NCBI RefSeq assembly: GCF_002975205.1
Contig: NZ_PCOC01000001.1
Location: 682,001 to 746,000 of the forward strand
DNA length: 64,000 nt
Reading direction: 5' to 3'
Source of the DNA: Ochrobactrum vermis
Lineage (GTDB): Bacteria > Pseudomonadota > Alphaproteobacteria > Rhizobiales > Rhizobiaceae
Positions 48,662 to 58,363 of the stretch are shown here, in pieces (position 1 is the stretch's first letter; each line of letters opens with the position of its first letter). A model generated the notes under the pieces. The model was not told where the DNA came from, did no database searches, and was given only the letters and a program-made list of their open reading frames with translations. The position numbers and the translations under genes were made by a program.

Positions 48662-50299
48662 TTAGCGACCGAGAGGTTTTCCATCGTTAAAATTGCTCAG
48701 GATTATCTCCCGAACGGATTGGGGGACGTGTTCCCATTCCATCTGTGCGGTTAACTGCGCCTGTGTTTCTTTTGGTAGGACTAATCTCTCAGATTGACTA
48801 CCCGCGCGCGCCGCCAAGCCGTAGATATCTCGAAGCCCGACTTCCGACGGGAGCCGTTCTGCGTGCTTCAAGGCATTTTTCCAATCTTGCTGACGGAACG
48901 CTTCTAGCATCAGTAAACGGCGATTCTCATACGTAATGTCTTTTTCCTGCTTGTGACCGATCAGATTCAAGGCATCGTCCCACTGGCTGTTTGCGTAAAG
49001 TGCAAGGGCGAGGGAATCCCGAAGTTGAGGATTGTTAGGATTATACGCTAGTGCTCGTTTACCTGTTTCGGCGGCAAGCGTTGTTTCTCCTGATCGAAAA
49101 TATGCATCCATAAGTGCAAAATGAGCTCTGTCTGACTGCGGAGATAGCATAACTGCGCGCTCCGCCAGTGACCTGCTTCTTGCTAATAATTCCACACTCG
49201 ATCTGGCTTGAGCAGACCGAGATAAAACACGCGACAACGCAGCTAGTGCGTCACTATTTTCCGGATAATGAATGACTGTTTCTTCGAGACATTGCTGCAC
49301 AACGGCAACTGGCCTGAAGCTAGCCAGATAAAGCTCTGCCGTCAGGACGCAGGTGTTTCCCAGTACAGAACGATCCATCTCATCTTTGACGAGCTGGGCA
49401 TTTGGGACGCCGTTGGAAGCGGCAAGTGTGGGGGCAAGAGAGGATGCCAGAGTTTCTGCAATCTCCGCTCGGGTCATTCCGGTCCCATCGATTCTTACAA
49501 CACCAGAACCGAGGATTTCCTTCCGCCGACCATCCTTTACTTCCCACCATAATGCGCGTATCCGGTCATCAGCTCGATATCTTATTCGTATGGCAAACGT
49601 TCTCGTACCGGTAGCTTGAGCGATAGAGATATCGCTATTTGTCCGGAGCGATAACGTATGGAAGTTTCCCAAGGCTGCAAAAAGAGCGTCCCGCACATTG
49701 GCAGCTTCAATCAGAAGGGCGTCATCATCGGTGCCAAACTCTATGGTTGTGATGGGTTTGGCGGTGTTATCGGTCGATTCGATGAAACTCCAAGTCGTGA
49801 GCATGGCAGTCACGAGAGCTACACATATAATCAAGGCAGGCAGCCACCATTTTCGGATGTGGCTGGGCCAATGTATCGCAGAGCCCGATGAGGTGGCAAT
49901 TAAATCAGGACTTTTACTTCTCTCAGGTGGCAAATTGGAACGATAAACGAAACAAAGGGCGTACTTCCCTTTAGGCAAAATGATGTCGATCGTTTTTTCC
50001 TGACCGAAAGCCTCGAAATACTGAACAAGAGCAGAGCGTAATCTGCTCATCTCAATTCTCGCAATCGGATCGGCAGTAGGGTCAAAACTTTCGGGTCTGC
50101 CAAGCACGTCGACAGCAATGGCATAGGCCTTCACACTGTCGCGGCCATTGGAAAAATATTGATCCCCCAGATAGGACAAAATTGCTTTAGCTCTATCGGT
50201 CGCATGAAATCGTTGATCGGACAGTAATTCGGTCAACGCTGATTTTGCTTCAGCAGTCGTTACGTCTCCAATCACAGTCAGACTACGTTTGTCAGCCAT
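48662..50299 (-). CDS. Membrane-anchored winged-helix/TPR regulator-like protein
   Basis: This 545-residue protein has an N-terminal DNA-binding-like module (FHATDRAKAILSYL ... DPIARIEMSRLRSALVQYF ... ILPKGKYAL) of the type common in rhizobial membrane signalling proteins. One membrane helix (about 150-170) and an extracytoplasmic TPR domain (about 300-480) follow. The layout recalls CadC/ToxR-like one-component regulators, so it could sense an envelope signal and act on nearby promoters. Which genes it controls is unknown. Confidence 0.65.
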   Translation of the reverse strand: MADKRSLTVIGDVTTAEAKSALTELLSDQRFHATDRAKAILSYLGDQYFSNGRDSVKAYAIAVDVLGRPESFDPTADPIARIEMSRLRSALVQYFEAFGQEKTIDIILPKGKYALCFVYRSNLPPERSKSPDLIATSSGSAIHWPSHIRKWWLPALIICVALVTAMLTTWSFIESTDNTAKPITTIEFGTDDDALLIEAANVRDALFAALGNFHTLSLRTNSDISIAQATGTRTFAIRIRYRADDRIRALWWEVKDGRRKEILGSGVVRIDGTGMTRAEIAETLASSLAPTLAASNGVPNAQLVKDEMDRSVLGNTCVLTAELYLASFRPVAVVQQCLEETVIHYPENSDALAALSRVLSRSAQARSSVELLARSRSLAERAVMLSPQSDRAHFALMDAYFRSGETTLAAETGKRALAYNPNNPQLRDSLALALYANSQWDDALNLIGHKQEKDITYENRRLLMLEAFRQQDWKNALKHAERLPSEVGLRDIYGLAARAGSQSERLVLPKETQAQLTAQMEWEHVPQSVREIILSNFNDGKPLGR

Positions 50300-50790
50300 A
50301 ACAAAACTCCGGTGGAACTGACAGATGTTTCAAAGTCCGTCGTAATGTTTCCGTTAGAATGCAGGCTTCGAGGAGGCTAGTGCGTGATCTCCCCTATCTG
50401 TACAGAAGTCCAGACGGTTAGTGCGTGTTCTTTATCTGATTGAATCAAATATGCGCTTTAGTAGCTGTTTGATCGACACTTGATTGGATGTTGAAGCCGA
50501 TAAATTTAGAGATACCGTAGATATTTTGACGCTTTGCTCGCGGACATTCTATGCATTTTGTGCCAAAATATTATATAGAGTCCGGTAAATAGTGCTAGTA
50601 TTTTCCATCGAGATCTATATTAAATAGTGATAACAGATCCAGAAATATAGTATACTATAGTGGGCGTATCAGATATTTATATCAATGAACAAATTTCGGG
50701 ATGATGTCACGCTATATTATTCTTTGTTGGCCGTATAACGGTGCGGCAGCCGCTCAATAGTCAAGTGAATTAATCACGATCGATCTCTCA
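50300..50790. other. AT-rich region between the regulator gene and IS5 element
   Basis: About 490 bases with no supported gene. It is AT-rich from about 50430 onward. It contains the upstream region of the winged-helix/TPR gene and ends at the IS5 left end. Confidence 0.4.
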
Positions 50791-51618
50791 GAGCCTGTTC
50801 CAAAAAGGGTTGAGCGATTTCATCAGGTTATGATTCAATCGGATTTCTGACGTACGATGGAGATCACGATGACCTGGACTGAAACCGCTCGCCGACAGTA
50901 TGACCGTCGCACTTCGCGTTATGCAAGTGATTTAACGGATGCGGAATGGTTGATTATTGAGCCCCTGATGCCCGCGTCCAAACACCTTGGGCGGCCTCGA
51001 AAGACGAACCTGCGTGAAGTGGTGAACGCGCTTCTTTATATAGCTTCTTCAGGCGGCACCTGGCGGCTTCTGCCAACGGATTTTCCACCGTTTTCCACGG
51101 TACAGAAATACTTTTATCGGTGGCGGGATGAAGGGACATTGAGAGCAATCAACAACACGCTTGTTATGGCGGCACGCGAGTTGGCGGATAAGCAGCCTAG
51201 TCCTACAGCTGGTGTGATCGATAGCCAGTCGGTGAAAACCACAGAAAGTGGCGGAATACGTGGCTTTGATGCTGGGAAAAAGATCAACGGACGCAAGCGT
51301 CATATTGTGGTTGATACACTGGGTTTGATGGTTGGTCTCGTGATCCATTCGGCGGGCATTCAGGACAGAGATGGTGCGCCGGATGTCTTGAAAACCATTC
51401 TCAAACGTTGGCCATGGTTGCGGCATATCTTTGCTGACGGCGGATACGCAGGACCAAAGCTCAAAGGCAGGTTAGAAAAGGTCGGGAAGTTTACACTGGA
51501 AATCGTCAAGCGGTCCGATCACGCTGAAGCTTTTGAAGTCCGTAAGCGGGTAGGCTACCTCACGTATCTTTCGTCGGTGTGATGGGCGATTTTCTGCATG
51601 AATCATGCGGAGAATCCT

Positions 51619-52005
51619 ATGAGCGACACTGTGAATCAGCCCCGGACATTCGAGGTTTTGACGGCGGAACCCGTGCGAAGCCGACGGCGGCCGCGTGACT
51701 GGTCGGATGACGAGAAGGCGCGGATTGTGGCTGCGTCGTTGCAGCCCGGGGCCAACGTCTCGGCGGTTGCACGGTCTGAAGGTCTGGATCCCTCGCAGCT
51801 TTATGGATGGCGTCGTAAGGCGCTTGCGTCTGGCGTTGTTTCGCCAGTAACGGCGGAAACGGCCAGTCCGGCCAGATTTGCACGTGTTGAAACGACGTGT
51901 AGCGCTTCGATCGATATTGTTGTCGCCGACATGGTGGTTCGCATCGGTTCAGCCTTCGATCCGGATCACCTGGTGAAGGTTCTGAGGGCGGCTCGCAAGG
52001 CATGA
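51619..52005 (+). CDS. tnpA: IS66 TnpA (outer element)
   Basis: This 128-residue accessory protein has a helix-turn-helix (DWSDDEKARIVAASLQPG ... LDPSQLYGWRRKAL). ATG 51619 follows GGAG at 6 bases and is preferred to the frame start at 51598. It overlaps tnpB by four bases. Confidence 0.9.
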   Translation: MSDTVNQPRTFEVLTAEPVRSRRRPRDWSDDEKARIVAASLQPGANVSAVARSEGLDPSQLYGWRRKALASGVVSPVTAETASPARFARVETTCSASIDIVVADMVVRIGSAFDPDHLVKVLRAARKA

Positions 52006-52346
52006 TTTCCAGCGGTGTGGTGGTTTATGTGTCCTGTCAGCCCGTCGACTTCCGCAAGGGAGCCGCTTCCCTGATGGCAGTTGTCCGTGATGGCGGTCTC
52101 GACCCGTTCAATGGCGCACTTTATGTCTTCCGGTCAAAACGTGCCGACCGGGTCCGGATTGTGTGGTGGGATGGAAGTGGCGTTTGCCTTTATTCGAAAA
52201 CGCTTGAGGATGGTGGCTTTTGCTGGCCGGGCCTGTCGGCGGCAAGGATACGTCTGGATCATTCCCAGCTCATGGCTTTGTTGGCTGGAATGGACTGGAA
52301 AAAGATCCGCCCAAACAGGACAAGACGGCCTTTGGTGACGGGGTGA
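52002..52346 (+). CDS. tnpB: IS66 TnpB (outer element)
   Basis: This 114-residue IS66 Orf2 protein is recognised by VDFRKGAASLMAVV and FRSKRADRVRIVWWDGSGVCLY. It is needed for IS66 transposition; its exact biochemical role is unclear. Coupled to tnpA by ATGA. Confidence 0.93.
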   Translation: MISSGVVVYVSCQPVDFRKGAASLMAVVRDGGLDPFNGALYVFRSKRADRVRIVWWDGSGVCLYSKTLEDGGFCWPGLSAARIRLDHSQLMALLAGMDWKKIRPNRTRRPLVTG

Positions 52347-53764
52347 CCGCACCTGCGGCAAGATGATTCATGATGCTGTAATGGTTGGGAAAACGGCCAC
52401 TTTTATGCTCTACTCAGCCTCATGGATTTACCGCTTCACGATCTGCCGGATGACGTTGACGCACTGAAAGCTATGGTGCTCGCAATGGCTCGTGAGCAAG
52501 CTGCGAAAGAAGCCCGGTTGAAGGCTGCTGAAGCTGAGATTGCCCGGCTGGAGGCAGTAGAGAAGAGCGCCAACGAACGGATCGCCAACCTGACATCCAT
52601 CATGAAGGTTTTGCAGCGCACCCAGCACGGCCGGCGCTCCGAACGATTACGCCTTGATGTTAGCGATGAACAGGTATCGTTTGCTTTCGAGGAAGTGGAA
52701 ACCGGTCTCTCGGCGATCCAAAGCGAACTTGACGATGCGGCCAGGGACAAGCCAAAACGGGCATCACGTCCGCGCAAGGGTTTTGCCGCTCATCTCGAAC
52801 GCATGGAGGAAGTCATCGAACCGGAGATTCCGGCTGGTTGCGAGGGTCTGGAAAAGGTCCTGATCGGCGAGGATCGCTCGGAACGCCTGGACGTCGTGCC
52901 CCCGAAGTTCCGGGTTATCGTGACACGCCGCCCCAAATACGCATTCCGGAACCATGATGGGGTGATTCAGGCGCTTGCGCCTGCACATATCATCGAAAGC
53001 GGTTTGCCGACAGAGCGCCTGCTCGCCTATATAGCCGTTTCCAAGTACGCCGATGGCCTTCCACTTTACCGTCAGGAGGCAATCTATTTACGCGATGGCG
53101 TCGAGATCAGCCGGAGCTTGATGGCGCAATGGATGGGGCATCTGGGCTTCGAGCTTCAGATATGCGCTGATTATATCCTGGAACGGGTCAAGGAAGGTGA
53201 AAGGGTCTTCGCCGATGAGACGACTTTGCCCACTCTGGCTCCCGGTTCGGGAAAAGCCACCAAGGCATGGCTTTGGGCCTATGCACGCGATGATCGCCCC
53301 TATGGTGGGAGCAGTCCACCAATGGTGGCCTATCGCTTTGAAGACAGTCGGGGCACAGAGTGCGTGGCGCGGCATCTTGCCGGGTTCAACGGAATCCTGC
53401 AGGTGGACGGATATGGCGCCTATACGAGCATGATCAAGGCGCAAGCCAAGGCTGGGCGCAATGAACAGATACAGCTCGCAGGCTGCTGGGCACATCTGCG
53501 CCGCAAATTTTACGATCTGCACGTCAGCGGGATCTCGCAGGTTGCAACGGATACGGTCATCGCCATGACCAAATTGTGGAAGATCGAGGATGATGTTCGC
53601 GGCAAGAATGCCGACATCCGCGCCGCGTTCCGTCAGGAACAGTCCGAAACCATTGTCGCCCGCCTCTTCGACCTGTGGGAAAAGGAACTGGGTAAAGTCT
53701 CGGGCAAGTCCAAAACCGTAACCGCCCGATTGCTACCGCCTGTTGAAACAAGGCCTCGTGACGT

Positions 53765-53802
53765 AAGACACGTCTTTAGCGACGTCGTTAATGACGTGTC
53801 TT
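53765..53802. repeat. 38-base near-palindrome ahead of the inner tnpA
   Basis: Arms AAGACACGTC and GACGTGTCTT enclose a second near-palindromic core around GACGTC. It is 16 bases before the tnpA ATG and could act as a transposase operator or as a hairpin that blocks read-through transcription. Confidence 0.6.
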
Positions 53803-53818
53803 GAGATTGAGGTGGACG

Positions 53819-54193
53819 ATGCGGATGGAGATACTGGGCCATGAACGCCGCCGTCGGTGGCGAGCCGAAGAGAAGCTTGCGATAGTCAATTCGGTTGGGG
53901 TTGATGGCGCGACAGTCACAGAAGTTGCGCTCCGTCACGATGTATTGCGGCAGCAGATTTATATGTGGCGTAGCGAGTTGAAGAGGAAGGGGCTTCTGCC
54001 TTCCTCGCCGGAGCCCTTGTTTCTTCCCGTTGACATGACTGCCGCTCCGCTCGGTTCTGAGGCGAACAGTTCTGTCGATGCTTCATGCTCAATGGTTGAA
54101 TTGCAATTGCGCTGCGGCCGTCGACTTTGTTTTGACAGCCAAGTGGAAGGTGCGGTGTTGACGCGGCTGATCCGGGTGGTGGAACAGGCATGA
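53819..54193 (+). CDS. tnpA: IS66 TnpA (inner element)
   Basis: This 124-residue TnpA has the motif RRRRWRAEEKLAIV and a helix-turn-helix (TVTEVALRHDVLRQQIYMWR). ATG 53819 follows GAGGTGG. It is clearly diverged from the outer TnpA, so the two IS66 elements are different members of the family. Confidence 0.9.
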   Translation: MRMEILGHERRRRWRAEEKLAIVNSVGVDGATVTEVALRHDVLRQQIYMWRSELKRKGLLPSSPEPLFLPVDMTAAPLGSEANSSVDASCSMVELQLRCGRRLCFDSQVEGAVLTRLIRVVEQA

Positions 54194-54537
54194 TTGGACC
54201 GGGCACCGGCGTTCGGGTTTACCTTGCCTGCGGCGTCACAGATATGAGGAAGGGCATTGAGGGGCTTTCAATGTTGGCACAGGATGTCTTGCGTCAAAAG
54301 CCGACAGGAGGAGCAGTCTTCGCCTTTCGCGGGCGACGTGGCGATCGGGTGAAGCTCCTTTATTTTGATGGCCAGGGATTTTGCCTTTACTATAAAATCC
54401 TGCAGAAAGGCCGTTTCCCCTGGCCGTCGGCGGCCGATGGGACGGCTCGACTGACAGCAGCGCAACTGGCGATGTTATGGGAAGGAATAGACTGGAGGCG
54501 TCCGGACTGGGGTGCTCCGCCGGCACGTGTCGGTTGA
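54190..54537 (+). CDS. tnpB: IS66 TnpB (inner element)
   Basis: This 115-residue IS66 Orf2 protein has VTDMRKGIEGLSMLAQDVL and FRGRRGDRVKLLYFDGQGFCLYY. Overlaps tnpA by ATGA. Confidence 0.93.
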   Translation: MIGPGTGVRVYLACGVTDMRKGIEGLSMLAQDVLRQKPTGGAVFAFRGRRGDRVKLLYFDGQGFCLYYKILQKGRFPWPSAADGTARLTAAQLAMLWEGIDWRRPDWGAPPARVG

Positions 54538-54600
54538 TTTTATCTTACTGAAACTACTTGTTTTTATGGTGCCCTGTCCTGATTTATGCTAGTCAGGATC

Positions 54601-56223
54601 ATGTCGAATGCGAGCTCAATTCTTCCTGATGATCCAGCCTTTCTGAAGGCGATGATCACCGCCTTGCAGGCGGAGAATGCGAAGATGTCGGCGGCGTTGA
54701 AAGCGCACGATCACCTGATCCAGGGTCTGAGGCTACGCATTGCGCGATTGAAGAAACAGATCTTCGGCAAGTCTTCTGAAAAGATCGAGCGGGAAATTGC
54801 GCAACTGGAACTGGCTCTGGAGGATCTGTTGATTGCCAGTGCCGAACACGAGACCGCGCCCGTCGAGGAGCTTGAAAACGATACGGCTTGCGTTCCGGAT
54901 GAAACTTCACAGTCCCGGCCACTGCGTCGGCGTCCGCGTGTGTCGGAAAATGCCGTTCGCGAACGCCGGGAACTGGATCCCGGTCATTGTTGTCCTGCCT
55001 GCGGCGGAGAATTGCGCCTTGTCGGAGAGGATGTCAGCGAAATCCTCGACATGGTCGCAGCGACGATGAAGGTCATTGAGATCGCCCGACCAAAGAAGTC
55101 GTGCCGTTGCTGTGAGAAGATGGTGCAGGTTCCTGCTCCCAGCCGCCCAATACCCGGCAGTATGGCTGGTGCCGGGCTTCTGGCCTATATCCTGGTCTCG
55201 AAGTTCGACGATCACCTGCCGCTCTATCGCCTCAACGAGATCTTCGCGCGGATGGGTGCCGATATACCTGACAGCACACTGGTGGACTGGTGCGGTCGTG
55301 CCATGCAGGTGCTTCGGCCGCTGATCGAGCGCATTGAGACCGAGATCATGAAAAGCGATCTCCTCCATGCTGACGATACGCCGATCCGGGTGCTGGATCG
55401 CTCATTGCGCGACAAGGGATTGGGCAAAGGTGTGAAGAAGGGCAGGATCTGGACATATGTCCGCGATCAGCGTCCATGGGCGGGTGGTGCACCACCAGGT
55501 GCTGTTTATTACTTCGCTCCCGACTGGAAGGAAGAGCACGTTCATAGCCATCTCAAAAAGGCGAGTGGCATTCTTCAGGCCGACGGCTACAAAGGCTATG
55601 CGAAGTTATATGAGCCGGGATCGGACGGGAAGCCCCGGTTCCGGGAGGCTTCATGTTGGGCGCATTGGCGGCGTGACTTTCATGACATCTGGACTGCAAA
55701 CAAATCCGGGATTGCGCGCGAGGCTCTCGACCGGATCGGAGTGCTGTATGATATCGAACGGGGTATTATGGGGCAGCCTGCCGATGTACGGCTTGCCGCG
55801 CGTCAAAAGCACAGCAAGCCGAAGGTCGAGGAACTGCATGCATGGGCGGAAAAGCAGTTGCTCCGCATTCCTGGCAAAAGCGAGCTGGCGAAAGCTTTGC
55901 GCTATGGGCTGAGCAGATGGCCGTCACTCTGCCTGTTCCTGGAGGACGGGCGCGTGGCCATAGACAACAACGCTGCGGAGCGGGCCCTGAGACCAATAGG
56001 AGTAGGACGCCGGAATTGGTTATTCGCAGGCGCTGACACCGGCGCGGAAACTCTGGCACGCGCCATGACGATCATTGAAACAGCGAAGATGAACGGCATC
56101 AACCCGCAAGCTTATCTGGCCGATGTGCTCGACCGGATTCACGACCACAAGATCAATCGACTCGATGAGTTGCTGCCGTGGAACTGGAAGCCCCTCGCAG
56201 CTGAACATGCAAAGGCAGCCTGA
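54601..56223 (+). CDS. tnpC: IS66 transposase TnpC (inner element)
   Basis: This 540-residue intact transposase has an N-terminal coiled-coil/zipper, a Cys-rich zinc region ([17 protein letters not shown]), and catalytic Asp, Asp and Glu in [20 protein letters not shown] and [13 protein letters not shown] codons at 54586 and 54601 are both possible. The stop overlaps the next small gene by one base. Confidence 0.93.
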   Translation: MSNASSILPDDPAFLKAMITALQAENAKMSAALKAHDHLIQGLRLRIARLKKQIFGKSSEKIEREIAQLELALEDLLIASAEHETAPVEELENDTACVPDETSQSRPLRRRPRVSENAVRERRELDPGHCCPACGGELRLVGEDVSEILDMVAATMKVIEIARPKKSCRCCEKMVQVPAPSRPIPGSMAGAGLLAYILVSKFDDHLPLYRLNEIFARMGADIPDSTLVDWCGRAMQVLRPLIERIETEIMKSDLLHADDTPIRVLDRSLRDKGLGKGVKKGRIWTYVRDQRPWAGGAPPGAVYYFAPDWKEEHVHSHLKKASGILQADGYKGYAKLYEPGSDGKPRFREASCWAHWRRDFHDIWTANKSGIAREALDRIGVLYDIERGIMGQPADVRLAARQKHSKPKVEELHAWAEKQLLRIPGKSELAKALRYGLSRWPSLCLFLEDGRVAIDNNAAERALRPIGVGRRNWLFAGADTGAETLARAMTIIETAKMNGINPQAYLADVLDRIHDHKINRLDELLPWNWKPLAAEHAKAA

Positions 56224-56519
56224 TGGCCACGGTCAGATTTGTTTACACGCTCGACTATGTCGCTGAAATGCTCGAAGAGGATGTCGATCTTCTTCAAGCG
56301 ATCATCTACAATGACGACAACCTGACCTATGGCAATATCATCACCGTCGTAACCGGCGACGACCAGACTACGAGCGCCCTGACGGACGACGGCATCGATG
56401 AACTCAGACAGATGCTGGCCGACGCACGTAAATCAGCCGAAAAATGGCAGGAATTCCTCGAATGCTTTGTCGATGACGAAGAAATCGTCGCGCGCATCAA
56501 TACATATTCTCCACGGTAA
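56223..56519 (+). CDS. IS66 passenger protein, function unknown
   Basis: This 98-residue acidic protein is encoded immediately after tnpC (shared base TGATG) and before the right terminal repeat, so it travels with the inner element. It is helical, with no recognised motif. Its role in transposition or host interaction is unknown. Confidence 0.75.
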   Translation: MATVRFVYTLDYVAEMLEEDVDLLQAIIYNDDNLTYGNIITVVTGDDQTTSALTDDGIDELRQMLADARKSAEKWQEFLECFVDDEEIVARINTYSPR

Positions 56520-57055
56520 CAATCGGGCGGTTACCCAAAACCGCCGAGGCGATCCGCTACGCGTTCACCCGGCGCGAGGCCCTGGAGCGCTTCCTCACCG
56601 ATGGCCGGGTCGAAATCGATAGCAACATTGTCGAGCGTGCGATCAGACCACAGACAATCACGAGGAAAAACAGCCTGTTTGCCGGAAGCGAAGGTGGTGG
56701 ACGGACCTGGGCTACACTGGCCACGCTTCTCCAGACATGCAAAATGAACAGCGTCGATCCGCTCGACTGGCTATCCCAAACACTAAGCCGCATTGCTCAA
56801 GGCTGGCCTGTAACCGAAATCGAAGCCCTTATGCCTTGGAACTTCACGTCTGACGCCATCGGCTAACCGCTTACTGAAGTCCTCCCGCGTCGATGGGTTG
56901 TCGAGCGCACATTTGCATGGCTGGGAAGGTGTCGCAGACTGGCCAAAGATTTCGAGAAAACCATCGCTTCTTCCGAAGCGTGGATTTACATCGCAAATAT
57001 CCGCTTCCTTACGCGGCGTATCGCAAGAGCCTGATATCGTTACAGTCATTATGAT

Positions 57056-57397
57056 TCAGGCTCTTAGACCTGCGTCGACGTATTTCTCGGAAAAGATGAA
57101 TGCCGCGATTCCGACTATGAAGCGTGCTGATGGGCCGGGATCGGAAAGGAAACTCCTGATCATGGGCTTGTCCGAGAAAAATGTTGGCAGCACAAGCACA
57201 AGAAGACCTCCCCATGCAAGCGCCACGAACACCAGTGCTCGCCAGCCCGTCCTCAGCGCGTTTTCATGCAGGAGGTGCAATCTGCGCTGAAGCTCGAAAA
57301 AAATACCTCCGTGGGCCGAATGAAAATCGAGGCGCGGGGCTTTCTCCAAACCCGGACCGTCTCTGGATTGCCGGCCAACGTCAATAGGTGCTGGCAT
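57056..57397 (-). pseudogene. Membrane protein truncated by the IS5 element
   Basis: The 113-residue remnant has two hydrophobic helices (about residues 52-72 and 88-103). Its genuine sequence runs to about FSEKYVDAG, then ends in IS5 sequence (LRA stop). The missing C-terminus is not found on the other side of the IS nest at 50790. It starts four bases after the DUF2950 stop, so it was the third gene of that operon. Confidence 0.7.
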
Positions 57398-57400
57398 GGA

Positions 57401-58360
57401 TCAGTTTTCCGCGATCGACCAGCGGTCGCCGGGATTGAATTGCCTAATCGATGGCGCGATCTTGTCCGTTTCCGCGCCTAGATCAGCCTGATAGACGATG
57501 CCATTACGATTGATCACGAATGTATTGACACCGGTCTCACCGTATCTTGCGGGCCAGGCAACGAGTGCGTAGCCAGCAATCATGTTGCCATTTATGATAT
57601 AATCAAAGGCACCGCCTGCAATATTTTCGCCCTGTCGGGTCAGAACTTTATATCGATAGCCAAAGTACCGGTTCTGTTTTGATTGATCGAGTTGCGAAAA
57701 ATCGAGCGAGGGGGATGCAGGGCTAGGATCGTTGCCGTCGACATCGGGCCAGAGCAGTCCGTCTTTTTCGCCAGGACTGCTGACGATCTTCTGTGCGTAT
57801 TCCAGCACACCATCGCCGTCATGATCGGCATTGGCATACTCTTCCTGTGCATCGATATAAGAGCGCATGGTTTCGATGGTCTGAATTTCGTTTTCACCGA
57901 CACGCCGGTTGATGATTTCCTCGATCCCCAGCACTGGATCAAATGCAAACTTCCCATCTTCTTTTTTTGCGACGGGAAACGGGAATGGCCACATGATCTC
58001 ACCGACATCAATGACGTAAAAGTCACCTTGCGTCTCAAGCCCTATGCGCCGAGAGATACCGTCCTTGATCAGAGCAAGGGTATCGGAAATACTCTCAGAT
58101 TCCTTGAGTACATCCGGCTTCAAGCCCAAAATATCAGCAATTTGTTCCAAGTTGTCGGACTGAACGGCTTCCTTGAAGCCCACCATTGCTTCGTCTGCGG
58201 TAGTGAACTCTGGTGGCGCTTTATCAGAAATCAATCTGGCAAGATCATCATTGTCTGCCGCTAGGGCAGATCCCATCAGCAAGGCGAGCGCCGTGAAGCC
58301 AGATGCGAAGGATAGCACTGCGGTGTAACGAATATCCCACTTCATGGTCTTTACCTCCAC
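57401..58360 (-). CDS. DUF2950 exported protein
   Basis: This 319-residue protein has a signal peptide (cleavage near residue 35, ALAADN). Conserved DUF2950 blocks are GYRYKVLTRQGENIAGGAFDY, YALVAWPARYGE and GIVYQADLG. It is probably periplasmic. The family commonly neighbours DUF3300; function is unknown. The upstream DUF3300 stop is three bases away, so the pair is one operon. Confidence 0.88.
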   Translation of the reverse strand: MEVKTMKWDIRYTAVLSFASGFTALALLMGSALAADNDDLARLISDKAPPEFTTADEAMVGFKEAVQSDNLEQIADILGLKPDVLKESESISDTLALIKDGISRRIGLETQGDFYVIDVGEIMWPFPFPVAKKEDGKFAFDPVLGIEEIINRRVGENEIQTIETMRSYIDAQEEYANADHDGDGVLEYAQKIVSSPGEKDGLLWPDVDGNDPSPASPSLDFSQLDQSKQNRYFGYRYKVLTRQGENIAGGAFDYIINGNMIAGYALVAWPARYGETGVNTFVINRNGIVYQADLGAETDKIAPSIRQFNPGDRWSIAEN

Positions 58361-58363
58361 CGG

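Larger units (their letters stand above)
53718..56534 (+). mobile_element. IS66-family element (inner), inserted in the outer tnpC
   Basis: The 2817-base element has perfect 15-base terminal inverted repeats (GTAACCGCCCGATTG and its complement) and a perfect 8-base target duplication, CCAAAACC (53710-53717 and 56535-56542). All of its genes look intact, so it is the youngest and potentially active layer. Confidence 0.96.
52422..56866 (+). pseudogene. tnpC: IS66 TnpC (outer element), interrupted
   Basis: The 5' part (to 53717) encodes the leucine-zipper and zinc-region N-terminus and two catalytic Asp (FADETTLP, QVDGYGAY). After the inner element the frame resumes at 56543 (AEAIRYAFTRREALERF), containing the catalytic Glu (SNIVERAIRP), and ends at 56866. 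Removal of the inner IS with one duplication restores GKSKT-AEAIR exactly. The present 5' frame ends in IS sequence at 53804. Confidence 0.92.
51542..56874 (+). mobile_element. IS66-family element (outer), inserted in the IS5 transposase
   Basis: The ends are GTAAGCGG (51542) and CCGCTTAC (ending 56874). A perfect 8-base target duplication, TGAAGTCC, is at 51534-51541 and 56875-56882. Without its own insertion it is about 2.5 kb with tnpA, tnpB and tnpC in IS66 order. Confidence 0.95.
50869..57034 (+). pseudogene. IS5-family transposase, interrupted
   Basis: The N-terminal part (to 51541) has the DUF4096-like region and two catalytic Asp residues (VIDSQSVKT, FADGGYAG). The C-terminal part resumes at 56883 with [20 protein letters not shown], which supplies the catalytic Glu. 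Removing the insertion with one target copy restores a continuous frame. ATG 50869 follows GGAG. In its present state no complete enzyme can be made. Confidence 0.9.
50791..57063 (+). mobile_element. IS5-family element, split by nested IS66 insertions
   Basis: The outer element has short inverted ends GAGCCTG (50791) and CAGGCTC (ending 57063) and would be about 930 bases without its insertions. The flanking triplets are TCA and TTA, which fit the TNA pattern but are not identical, so the original duplication may have changed or one flank was lost. Confidence 0.8.

Noticed and set aside
53765..53802. CRISPR or tandem repeat
   Set aside because: It is a single palindrome with no regularly spaced copies; no CRISPR-like array was seen anywhere in the window.
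50791..57063. Composite transposon carrying cargo between two IS66 copies
   Set aside because: The two IS66 elements are nested and dissimilar, and everything between the ends is transposase or IS sequence.
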